Positions 26,208 through 33,762 of a stretch of DNA of 40,945 nt are shown here, piece by piece. Under the pieces are notes generated by a model. It was not told the DNA's origin, did not search any database, and was given only the letters and a program-made list of their open reading frames with translations. Within the stretch, counting starts at the first letter, position 1; each line of letters begins with the position of its first letter. Source of the DNA: CAYHGV01 sp964356135 (GTDB lineage Bacteria > Hydrothermota > Tepidihabitantia > CAYHGV01). A program made the position numbers and the translations under genes. The DNA lies in contig CAYHGV010000011.1 in the NCBI GenBank assembly GCA_964356135.1, forward strand, positions 1 to 40,945, read 5' to 3'.

Positions 26208-27136
26208 TTGATTGCTCGTAGCTCCAGAATCTTCTCCGCTATCAATTGGGGAGTCAGAGTATGGCAAGCAAATGTGTGGCTGTCAGCCGGCTGATTCCAG
26301 GAATCAACCCAAGCAGGAACGAGACCGAAACTGTAGAGTTCGACACCAGGCTTGAGCGCCGCCTGAAGCGATTCGATAACAGCAGTGCGCAGGCCACCAT
26401 AAAGGCTGTGCTCTTCTATAGTCACGAGCAGGGGTATCCGGTCTACCAAGAGAGCCAGTGCCGTTGAGTCCAGAGGCTGCAAAAAGGGTATGCTGATGAC
26501 GCCGGCGTTGACATTTTCTATGCCAAGCAGAGCGGACACCTCGGCAGCAATTCCCAACGCCCCGCCGGTGCTCAAGAGTGCCACATCTGTTCCCTGCCGA
26601 ACCAGGATCGGCTTGCCAATGTGGAACTCCGGTTCATTCTCGTGTACTCGGGGATCCCCTGCCTTGCCCAAACGCAGGTAGCAGGGACCGTGCCAATTCA
26701 GAATAGCCCTTGTCGCCAACCTTGTCTCAATCGGGTCGCCGGGCGCAATCACTGCCATGTTGGGTAAGGCGCGCATTATGCCCAAGTCCTCAACCGCGTG
26801 ATGGGTGTAACCCTGGGCACCGTAAGCCAACCCACCGCCCACGGCTACAATCTTGACGTTCAGATTGTGATAGCATACGTCATTCCGTATCTGCTCCAAA
26901 CAGCGTAGGGTCGGGAAGTTGGCGATGGAATAGGTGAAGACGACCTTACCGCAGAGCGCCAGCCCGGCGGCGACGCCAGTCATGTTCTGCTCCGCAACAC
27001 CGACGTTTACATAGCGACCCGGGAAGCGCCCGGCAAAGCGTTCCATTATAGAGTAACCCAAGTCTCCGGTAAGCAGCCAGATACGTTCGTCCTGTTCCGC
27101 CAGTTCGAACAGGGTTTCAATGAAAGCGGTTCTCAT
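26204..27136 (-). CDS. Transketolase C-terminal subunit (pyrimidine and C domains)
   Basis: A 310-residue protein matching the second half of transketolase. It begins MRTAFIETLFELAEQD, and the cofactor-activating glutamate is in VNVGVAEQNMTGVAAGLAL. The segments GGGLAYGAQGYTHHAVEDLGIMR and ITIEEHSLYGGL are the usual ThDP-binding and C-domain motifs. It must pair with the N-terminal subunit encoded directly upstream (ATGA overlap) to make a functional enzyme. Split transketolases are known in bacteria and archaea, including in secondary-metabolite and glycan clusters, where they transfer a two-carbon ketol unit. In this setting a sugar-nucleotide acceptor is plausible but not shown. Confidence 0.92.
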   Translation of the reverse strand: MRTAFIETLFELAEQDERIWLLTGDLGYSIMERFAGRFPGRYVNVGVAEQNMTGVAAGLALCGKVVFTYSIANFPTLRCLEQIRNDVCYHNLNVKIVAVGGGLAYGAQGYTHHAVEDLGIMRALPNMAVIAPGDPIETRLATRAILNWHGPCYLRLGKAGDPRVHENEPEFHIGKPILVRQGTDVALLSTGGALGIAAEVSALLGIENVNAGVISIPFLQPLDSTALALLVDRIPLLVTIEEHSLYGGLRTAVIESLQAALKPGVELYSFGLVPAWVDSWNQPADSHTFACHTLTPQLIAEKILELRAIK

Positions 27137-27969
27137 TCGCCGCGCTCCAGTTCCGCAAGCGCCTGTGCCAATTGCTCATCATTGGGGGATTTGTAATGCC
27201 AGGCAAGTTGATTTTCCATAAAGCATACACCTTTGCCCTTGATAGTGTGGGCGATGACCACACTGGGTTTGTCTGGTTCAAAGGGCGTACTGGTCAGGGC
27301 ATCTTCGAGCTGTTCATAGTTGTGGCCATCAATCTCTCGAACCGCCCAGCGAAATGCCCGCCACTTGTCTGTGAGGGGTTCCAAGTCCAGCACTTCTTTC
27401 ACCGTCCCAAAACTCTGAATTTTGTTGTAATCCACAATGGCAATTAGATTGTCGAGCCGATGGTGGGGCGCAAACAGCACCGCTTCCCAGGTGGAGCCTT
27501 CGTCACATTCACCATCGCTTAGCATGACAAATACACGATAAGGTTTCCTATCCCGCTTGCCAGCCAGTGCCATGCCGCAACCGATGGAGAGTCCGTGCCC
27601 CAAAGAGCCAGTTGATACTTCTACGCCCGGCACGCCGTGGCTGGTGATATGCCCTGCCAATTTTGTTCCATCCTGGCAGTAGGTGTCCAGCCACTCTAAT
27701 GGGAAGAAGCCCTGTTCTGCCAGCACCGCATATACTGCCGCAGCTCCGTGCCCTTTGCTCAAAATAAACCGATCACGGTCTGACCAATCCGGTCGAGCTG
27801 GATCCACTCGTAATACACTTCCATAGAGGACGGCTAAGATATCAGCCATGGAAAGGGAAGTGCCGATGTGGGAGGCATTAGCTTTGTGGACCATGCGCAG
27901 GGCATGCGAACGAATAGCTTTTGCCAGCTTCGTGATAGATTTATAATAATTCAATTCCGATGTTATCAT
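27133..27969 (-). CDS. Transketolase N-terminal subunit (ThDP PP domain)
   Basis: A 278-residue protein equal to the first third of transketolase. It has the substrate and ThDP histidines in HKANASHIGTSLSMADIL and DRFILSKGHGAAAVY. The thiamine-diphosphate motif is SDGECDEGSTWEA followed by VDYNKIQSFG (GDG to DYN spacing, with S for the first G). It forms a heteromer with the subunit encoded next. The gene overlaps the TylF-like methyltransferase stop by four bases (ATGA) and its own stop overlaps the C-subunit start in the same way, so expression is tightly coupled. A central-metabolism role is unlikely given this placement between glycosyltransferase and methyltransferase genes. Confidence 0.92.
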   Translation of the reverse strand: MITSELNYYKSITKLAKAIRSHALRMVHKANASHIGTSLSMADILAVLYGSVLRVDPARPDWSDRDRFILSKGHGAAAVYAVLAEQGFFPLEWLDTYCQDGTKLAGHITSHGVPGVEVSTGSLGHGLSIGCGMALAGKRDRKPYRVFVMLSDGECDEGSTWEAVLFAPHHRLDNLIAIVDYNKIQSFGTVKEVLDLEPLTDKWRAFRWAVREIDGHNYEQLEDALTSTPFEPDKPSVVIAHTIKGKGVCFMENQLAWHYKSPNDEQLAQALAELERGE

Positions 27970-28754
27970 TTGATAAAGTATGAAATATATGGATCAAACG
28001 GAAAGCGGCACAGCTTTACTTTTCTCAAATCAACCTTCTCCAACAACGCTGTTGTCTCTCCGGAAAATTCAGCACAGTTCAATTCATCAAACACGACAAT
28101 TCCTCCCTTGACAATTCGTGGATACAAATGTTCAAGGGCAACCTTCGTCGGCTGGTAGATATCAAAGTCCAGGTATAACAAACTGACCAACAGATGGGGA
28201 TTTTCTTTGACATATTCTGGTATCGTCTGACAGGCATCGCCTTCTACCAGTTCAACTTTGGGAATGTGTCCTAACGGCCGATTTTGATCGTGAAGGACAA
28301 CGAGGTTTTCAATCTCTGCCTTAATCTTAGCATGGGTTGAGAGTGCTCCTTCATGCAGATGTTCGGATGAGCCTTTTCGAACGTCTTTTTCATGGATGTC
28401 AGGGAACCCGGAGAAGGTATCGAAACCAATGATCCGGCGGGTATGATTGTATGGTTCAAGAATAGCCGAAAAGTGTAACCACGTCATTATTCCCCCTCCC
28501 GCAAACACACCACACTCAATAACACTGCCATTGACAAAAAGACTTTGCTTGAAGATTTCGTATTTTACCAGAAAGCGTGCAATGTCCTGGCGACGGACAT
28601 GGGAGGGAAAATTTTGTAGTCGCTGGGATAACGGAAGTGGTGATTTTTCGAATGCATTACTTAGTTTGCCTACAAGAGTTATTTCTTTCTTAGTATGCTT
28701 TGCCTTATGACAGAGCCCTGTTTCATCTCGTAGAATTTTCTTTCGCTTCTGCAT
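27966..28754 (-). CDS. TylF/MycF-type SAM-dependent O-methyltransferase
   Basis: A 262-residue protein of the macrocin O-methyltransferase family. The SAM site is SVIECGVFAGGGIMTW, the acidic strand is RIIGFDTFSGFPDI, and the metal-binding aspartate region is LLYLDFDIYQPTKVALEHLYPRI followed by GGIVVFDEL. Members methylate sugar hydroxyls on macrolides or in glycans in a metal-dependent reaction. Here it may act on the CDP-sugar made by the adjacent genes or on the finished glycan. It sits two bases after the GNAT-aminotransferase gene and overlaps the transketolase N subunit. The N-terminal 45 residues are basic and poorly conserved-looking. Confidence 0.88.
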   Translation of the reverse strand: MQKRKKILRDETGLCHKAKHTKKEITLVGKLSNAFEKSPLPLSQRLQNFPSHVRRQDIARFLVKYEIFKQSLFVNGSVIECGVFAGGGIMTWLHFSAILEPYNHTRRIIGFDTFSGFPDIHEKDVRKGSSEHLHEGALSTHAKIKAEIENLVVLHDQNRPLGHIPKVELVEGDACQTIPEYVKENPHLLVSLLYLDFDIYQPTKVALEHLYPRIVKGGIVVFDELNCAEFSGETTALLEKVDLRKVKLCRFPFDPYISYFIK

Positions 28755-28756
28755 TG

Positions 28757-30586
28757 TTATCTCTTTTTAGCTATAATTTCCTCAATACACTTGCAGATAT
28801 AATCAACCTGTTGACGTTTCAAGCATACTCCACTCGGCAGGTTGAGAGCCCGATTTCCTACTCGCTCGGCAACCGGTTGTGGCTGTTGAGATTTTAGCCA
28901 GATTGGATACTGGCTAATCGGCGGGAAGACCGGACGAGTATCGATATTTCGTTCTTTGAGAGCCTCACACAATGCATCACGCGTAATGCCGGCATTCTCA
29001 TTCAATAAGATACTGGTCATCCAGTAAATACTGCGTGCCCAGGACGTTTCATTATTTAAACTGACCTGCGGCACATCTTTCAATCCTTCGGCATACCAGG
29101 AAAAAATACGGCGCTTTGCCTCGACCAATTCATCCAACCGCTCAAATTGGGCCAAGCCAATCGCGGCCTGGATATTGGACATCTTGTACTTCAATCCATT
29201 AGAGCTGATCCAAAACGTTCCGGGCACCCGACCCTGATCCCACATCGTATAGGCTTTCTTGTAGAGTTCGTCGTTGTTAGTAACCAACATTCCACCTTCG
29301 CCAGTGACAACAACCTTGGCTCCTTGAAAACTAAAAGCCGCCAGGTCGCCGAATGTTCCGGTTTTTTGCCCTAAGCACTCTGCTCCTACAGAAGGTGCCG
29401 CGTCCTCGATAACATACAGGCGATGCTTTCGGGCAATTTTCATGATGTGGTCCATCCGTGCCGGATGGCCGTATAAGTGTACTGGTATCACAGCCTTGGT
29501 CCGCTCAGTGATTGCTGCTTCAAACGACGCTGGATCCAGACACCAACTATCCGGTTCGATGTCTGCAAAGATTGGCGTAGCCCCAACATAGACCACAACG
29601 TTGGCTGTTGCTACCCAGGTGATTTCAGGAACGATTACCTCATCGCCTGGTCCAATCCCCAGAGCAGCCAGTGCCAAATGGAGCGCACCGGTGCAACTCG
29701 ATGTACTAAGTGCGTACTTCACGCCTAAATAGTCGGCGAAGGCAGTTTCAAAGCGTTTGAGATAGCCGCTCCAGTTACGATTCCAGCCAAAGCGAGCGGC
29801 ATCCAGTGCGTAACTGACCTCACGACCGGAAATCGAAGGTCCCGCCGTCAGGATCATTTCTGAACCATCCACAACCCGATTAGGCACATACACCATACGC
29901 AAGAAGCATTTGTCAGGCTGCCCGCGGTAATCTTCGGAGACAGGTCGGTAATAGACCGCGTCGCCTTCCACATGCTTGCGCAACGGCAGCAGCGTGTCAT
30001 CCTGGAAACCCAACATGCGATAGAAGTTGATAGCATGGTCATTATCACTGAATACGCGGAGGAAAATCCGCCTTGGTCCTATCACCTCCTCCGCCCAGTT
30101 GAGCGCCGCCGCCATCGCCTGGCTCATGATCCCCGGTTGAGCCCCTTTAACTCCCCGGACGACGTTATCAATTTCCATCTCGCCCTGGTCATTGATGGAG
30201 TTGGCATAACCGAGATTGCCAACGGCACGCCCCTGTTTGTCCAGCACTAAGAATAGCAGACGGTCCTCTACATCGAGGAGCTTCGAGCGTAGCCAAGAAG
30301 CGGTGCCGGACATCGTTACCGGAAATTGGCTTGGGTATGCAAAGGCATTCGCAGCTCTCCATTCAGCCAGTTGCACAATCAGGGTATCATCCGTCGTGTG
30401 CAACTCACACACGGGAAGAAGAAAACCGCCCTCCCCCCCAAGGGGGATACTCTTGGCAAACAGGTCATCGAGCCGCGTGGTTTGCTTGAGGAAGGAGAAG
30501 TTCTTCCTGACCGCTTGTTTGTAGGTTTCGATGGACCGATCCATATTGGCTTCCCTCGAGGTGACGGCTCCTTCTGCTACCGCCAT
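28757..30586 (-). CDS. Fusion of a GNAT N-acyltransferase and a DegT sugar aminotransferase
   Basis: A 609-residue two-domain protein. Residues about 60-235 form a GNAT-like acyltransferase: LLFLVLDKQGRAVGNLGYAN, then EIDNVVRGVKGAQPGIMSQA as the acyl-CoA loop, and FSDNDHAINFYRMLGF as the C-terminal strand. Residues about 245-609 are a DegT/DnrJ aminotransferase with STSSCTGALHLALAALG, VIEDAAPSVGA and SFQGAKVVVTGEGG, the PLP lysine being K424. The K-containing QGAK block resembles C-4 transaminases of the perosamine type. Together they would aminate a 4-keto sugar and acylate the amine. The start at 30586 has AAGGAGA eight bases upstream and overlaps the rfbH end by ten bases. I know no standard name for this fusion. 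Confidence 0.88.
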   Translation of the reverse strand: MAVAEGAVTSREANMDRSIETYKQAVRKNFSFLKQTTRLDDLFAKSIPLGGEGGFLLPVCELHTTDDTLIVQLAEWRAANAFAYPSQFPVTMSGTASWLRSKLLDVEDRLLFLVLDKQGRAVGNLGYANSINDQGEMEIDNVVRGVKGAQPGIMSQAMAAALNWAEEVIGPRRIFLRVFSDNDHAINFYRMLGFQDDTLLPLRKHVEGDAVYYRPVSEDYRGQPDKCFLRMVYVPNRVVDGSEMILTAGPSISGREVSYALDAARFGWNRNWSGYLKRFETAFADYLGVKYALSTSSCTGALHLALAALGIGPGDEVIVPEITWVATANVVVYVGATPIFADIEPDSWCLDPASFEAAITERTKAVIPVHLYGHPARMDHIMKIARKHRLYVIEDAAPSVGAECLGQKTGTFGDLAAFSFQGAKVVVTGEGGMLVTNNDELYKKAYTMWDQGRVPGTFWISSNGLKYKMSNIQAAIGLAQFERLDELVEAKRRIFSWYAEGLKDVPQVSLNNETSWARSIYWMTSILLNENAGITRDALCEALKERNIDTRPVFPPISQYPIWLKSQQPQPVAERVGNRALNLPSGVCLKRQQVDYICKCIEEIIAKKR

Positions 30587-31911
30587 GGTGAAGTCTCCTT
30601 GACGAATTCGTGGAATATTTCAGCAACATACGCTAATGCTTGACGTGAAAGGCCGGGATACACGCCAATCCAGAAAACCTGATTCATCACAAAATCTGAA
30701 TTCTTAAGCTCGCCTACAATACGATATTGAACATCGCTGTCGCAATAAGCTGGCTGATGCACCAGATTACCGCCAAATAATAACCGAGTGGAAATTTTGT
30801 GTCGTTCCAGGTATTCCACCACCTGATTGCGGGTAAAAGGTGCATCAGTTTGCACTGCCAGGGGGAAGCCAAACCAGCTTGGCTCACTTCCCGGAGTTGC
30901 CTGGGGAAGAATGAAGAACTCTTCCATGCCCTTTAGCCCTTCATACAGTGTTTTGAAATTACGCTGCCGTGCTTCAATAAAGGCAGGCAGCTTCTTCAGC
31001 TGCGCTACACCGACCGCTGCCTGCATATCAGTCAGTTTTAAATTGTATCCGATGTGCGAATAGACGTATTTATGATCGTAGCCACGGGGCAATTCCCCGA
31101 GTTGCCGATCAAACCGCTTGCCGCACGTGTTCTCCTTGCCTGGTTCGCACCAGCAATCCCGCCCCCAATCTCTAAAAGACTTCACAAGGTTTTTGAGCAG
31201 GGAATCATTTGTCAGGACGCATCCTCCCTCGCCCATCGTGATGTGGTGTGCCGGATAAAAACTCACGGTAGCAAGATGTCCAAAGGTTCCAACTTTCTGT
31301 CCTTGATAGGTCGCCCCTACTGCATCACAGCAATCTTCGATAAGCCATAAATCATGCTTTTGGATAAAGCGCATTACAGCTTCTAAATCAAATGGGTTGC
31401 CAAGCGTATGGGCTAACATGACAGCACGAGTGCGTTCACTCAGTGCCGATTCCAGTTGAGTTACATCTACATTGTAGGTTGGAATGGTTATATCCACAAA
31501 TACCGGTATCAGCCTATTCTGGACAATCGCGTTAACTGTTGTCGGAAAACCAGCGGCTACGGTAATGACTTCATCACCGGGCTGTAAACGCCTGGTGCCC
31601 AGTTTTGGAGACGTCAAGGCGCTTAGGGCAACAAGATTAGCAGACGAACCGGAATTAACCAGGATTGCATCAGAAACACCACAGTATTCTGCAAATTTTG
31701 ATTCAAATTCTTCAGCGTATCTGCCGGTTGTCAACCAGAAATCCAAAGAAGCATCAACCAAATTAATTAATTCTTTTTCATCAAAAACGCGGCCGGCATA
31801 TCTCACGGGTGTTTTTCCTGGTATAAAAGACCTGCTTTTAAAATTAAGTTCATACAACGCTTTGACTTTTTGGAAAATCGCCTTTCTTATCTTGATTTCT
31901 TTCTGTTTCAT
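30577..31911 (-). CDS. rfbH: CDP-6-deoxy-4-keto-glucose 3-dehydrase (E1, RfbH)
   Basis: A 444-residue PMP-dependent dehydrase of the DegT fold. The PLP lysine is replaced by histidine in SFYPAHHITMGEGG (H222), the hallmark of E1/RfbH. The [2Fe-2S] ligands follow the E1 spacing C-X57-C-X-C-X7-C exactly: C195, C253, C255 and C263. With a reductase (E3: AscD or DdhD type) it removes the C-3 hydroxyl of CDP-4-keto-6-deoxyglucose to give CDP-4-keto-3,6-dideoxyglucose. No E3 gene is in the window. It lies nine bases after rfbG and precedes the GNAT-aminotransferase fusion. Confidence 0.95.
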   Translation of the reverse strand: MKQKEIKIRKAIFQKVKALYELNFKSRSFIPGKTPVRYAGRVFDEKELINLVDASLDFWLTTGRYAEEFESKFAEYCGVSDAILVNSGSSANLVALSALTSPKLGTRRLQPGDEVITVAAGFPTTVNAIVQNRLIPVFVDITIPTYNVDVTQLESALSERTRAVMLAHTLGNPFDLEAVMRFIQKHDLWLIEDCCDAVGATYQGQKVGTFGHLATVSFYPAHHITMGEGGCVLTNDSLLKNLVKSFRDWGRDCWCEPGKENTCGKRFDRQLGELPRGYDHKYVYSHIGYNLKLTDMQAAVGVAQLKKLPAFIEARQRNFKTLYEGLKGMEEFFILPQATPGSEPSWFGFPLAVQTDAPFTRNQVVEYLERHKISTRLLFGGNLVHQPAYCDSDVQYRIVGELKNSDFVMNQVFWIGVYPGLSRQALAYVAEIFHEFVKETSPWR

Positions 31912-31920
31912 TTTCTAAAT

Positions 31921-32994
31921 CTAATCGATGGAATCCATATATGATTCTATCTGTTTCTCACAGAATTCATACATATCCTTTACTTTGTAATTCTTGTACC
32001 AATCAACTGCTGCCTTTATCGCCTTCTCGATACTCCAAACAGGTTTCCAGCCGAGAAAAGTCCTGGCTTTGCTACTATCCAGTCGTAAAGTTTGTGCCTC
32101 ATACGGAGCAGTATCATCCCGATGACTTTTCCAGGACCCTTTACCCCAATTTTCAATAACCAAATCGGCAATCTCACCCACCGACTTCAAGGATTTTTCT
32201 TCCGGGCCAAAGTTCCAAGCTCCGCAATACGTCCTGGGTTCTTCTGCCATTTTAGATGCCAACAATAAATATCCATAAAGTGGTTCAAGCACGTGTTGCC
32301 AAGGGCGGAGGGCATTGGGGTTCCTAATAATGATAGCTTCACTTTTCTCTAATGCCCGGATGCAATCGGGAACCAGCCGGTCGGTTCGCCAATCACCACC
32401 GCCGATAACATTTCCCGACCTCGCCGATGAAAGACTTTTCCTGCGGTCGTTATTTCTTTCCGGATCAAAGAAAGAATTCCTGTACGCCTGGGTTACAATT
32501 TCACTTCCAGCCTTGCTTGAACTGTAGGGGTCATAACCTCCTAACCTGTCATTTTCTCTATAACCCCACACCCATTCTCTGTTTTCATAACATTTATCGG
32601 AAGTTACGTTGACCATTACTTTTACAGATTCTGTAAGCCTGCAGGATTCAAGAACATTGACCGTTCCTCCAATATTGACATCATAAGTTCCTTTAGGGTC
32701 GATATAGGATTCTCTAACCAGCGGTTGGGCGGCAAGATGGAAAACAAATTCTGGCTCATATTCGTTAAAAATAGTAATCAGATTTTGATAATCGCGGACA
32801 TCGCCCAGAACACAGGTTATCTTGCTCTCTAAACCAGTGACGACAAAATTATCCCACTCTGTGTAAGGTTCGAGTGCATAGCCAATTACTTTCGCTCCTA
32901 ACATTTTCAGCCACATAGACAACCACGACCCTTTAAATCCAGTGTGACCGGTGACAAGTACTTTTTTGTTCTTCCAAATTTCCGGATTAAACAT
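31921..32994 (-). CDS. rfbG: CDP-glucose 4,6-dehydratase
   Basis: A 357-residue extended SDR. KVLVTGHTGFKGSWLSMWL is the signature NAD-binding start of RfbG enzymes (GHTGFKG in place of GGAGFIG). The active site has NVTSDKCYEN and YDPYSSSKAGSE (YxxxK). It converts CDP-glucose to CDP-4-keto-6-deoxyglucose. It starts directly after the rfbF stop with no gap and ends nine bases before rfbH, the classic F-G-H order of CDP-3,6-dideoxyhexose clusters. Confidence 0.95.
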   Translation of the reverse strand: MFNPEIWKNKKVLVTGHTGFKGSWLSMWLKMLGAKVIGYALEPYTEWDNFVVTGLESKITCVLGDVRDYQNLITIFNEYEPEFVFHLAAQPLVRESYIDPKGTYDVNIGGTVNVLESCRLTESVKVMVNVTSDKCYENREWVWGYRENDRLGGYDPYSSSKAGSEIVTQAYRNSFFDPERNNDRRKSLSSARSGNVIGGGDWRTDRLVPDCIRALEKSEAIIIRNPNALRPWQHVLEPLYGYLLLASKMAEEPRTYCGAWNFGPEEKSLKSVGEIADLVIENWGKGSWKSHRDDTAPYEAQTLRLDSSKARTFLGWKPVWSIEKAIKAAVDWYKNYKVKDMYEFCEKQIESYMDSID

Positions 32995-33762
32995 TTACCA
33001 GACTTTCCAGGGCGGACTTCCGCTTTGCCAAAGCTTTTCAAGAAATTGTTTTTCCCGGATTACATCCATCGGCTGCCAGAAACCATCATGCCGGTATGCC
33101 ATCAGCTGACCTTCTTTTGACAATGTCTCAAGTGGATAGCGCTCAAATGGGGTATTATCTCCTTCAATGTAATCCGCTACTGCCGGCTCCAGCACGAAGA
33201 AACCCCCATTTATCCAACCTTCGCCCACTTGAGGTTTTTCCGTAAAATCAACACCGTGGTCGCCCTTGAAAATTACCTCGCCAAACCGGGATGGCGGCCG
33301 TACTGCTGCTAAAGTAGCCAATTTGCCGTGGGTCGTGTGGAATTTTAATAGTTCCGAAATATTAATATTTGCCAGCCCATCTCCATACGTGACCATCACC
33401 CGCTCTCTACCGACAAATTGCATTGCTCTCTTTATCCTGCCGCCGGTTTGCGTATCATAACCTGTTTCCAGCAGATGGACCTTCCATTCATCGCCATGGG
33501 TATTATGCCGTTTAACATTGCCCGTAGACAATTCTATTGTAAGATCACAATTGTAATTAAGGTAATTCAAAAAATAATCTTTAATAACTTCGCCTTTGGA
33601 ACCGAGTGCAATGACAAATTCATTTATACCATAAAAGGAATATATCTTCATGATGTGCCAAAGAATGGGATAGCCGCCAATTTCAACCATGGGTTTTGGC
33701 TTGACCGTGGTCTCTTCCTGAAGTCGGGTGCCAAGACCACCGCAGAGAATAACAACTTTCAT
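32995..33762 (-). CDS. rfbF: Glucose-1-phosphate cytidylyltransferase
   Basis: A 255-residue nucleotidyltransferase. It has MKVVILCGGLGTRLQEET, then KPKPMVEIGGYPILWHIMKIYS (sugar-nucleotide transferase core), VTYGDGLANIN (metal aspartate region) and GFWQPMDVIREKQFLEKLW at the end, all as in RfbF. It makes CDP-glucose from CTP and glucose-1-phosphate and is the first committed step of the CDP-sugar branch. Its start overlaps the wzt stop by four bases (ATGA), so export and precursor synthesis are translationally linked. Confidence 0.95.
   Translation of the reverse strand: MKVVILCGGLGTRLQEETTVKPKPMVEIGGYPILWHIMKIYSFYGINEFVIALGSKGEVIKDYFLNYLNYNCDLTIELSTGNVKRHNTHGDEWKVHLLETGYDTQTGGRIKRAMQFVGRERVMVTYGDGLANINISELLKFHTTHGKLATLAAVRPPSRFGEVIFKGDHGVDFTEKPQVGEGWINGGFFVLEPAVADYIEGDNTPFERYPLETLSKEGQLMAYRHDGFWQPMDVIREKQFLEKLWQSGSPPWKVW

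Noticed and set aside
25128..26267. GT2 start at 26267
   Set aside because: The 20 extra residues are not GT2-like and would overlap the transketolase gene by 64 bases. The ATGA overlap start at 26207 fits the local pattern.
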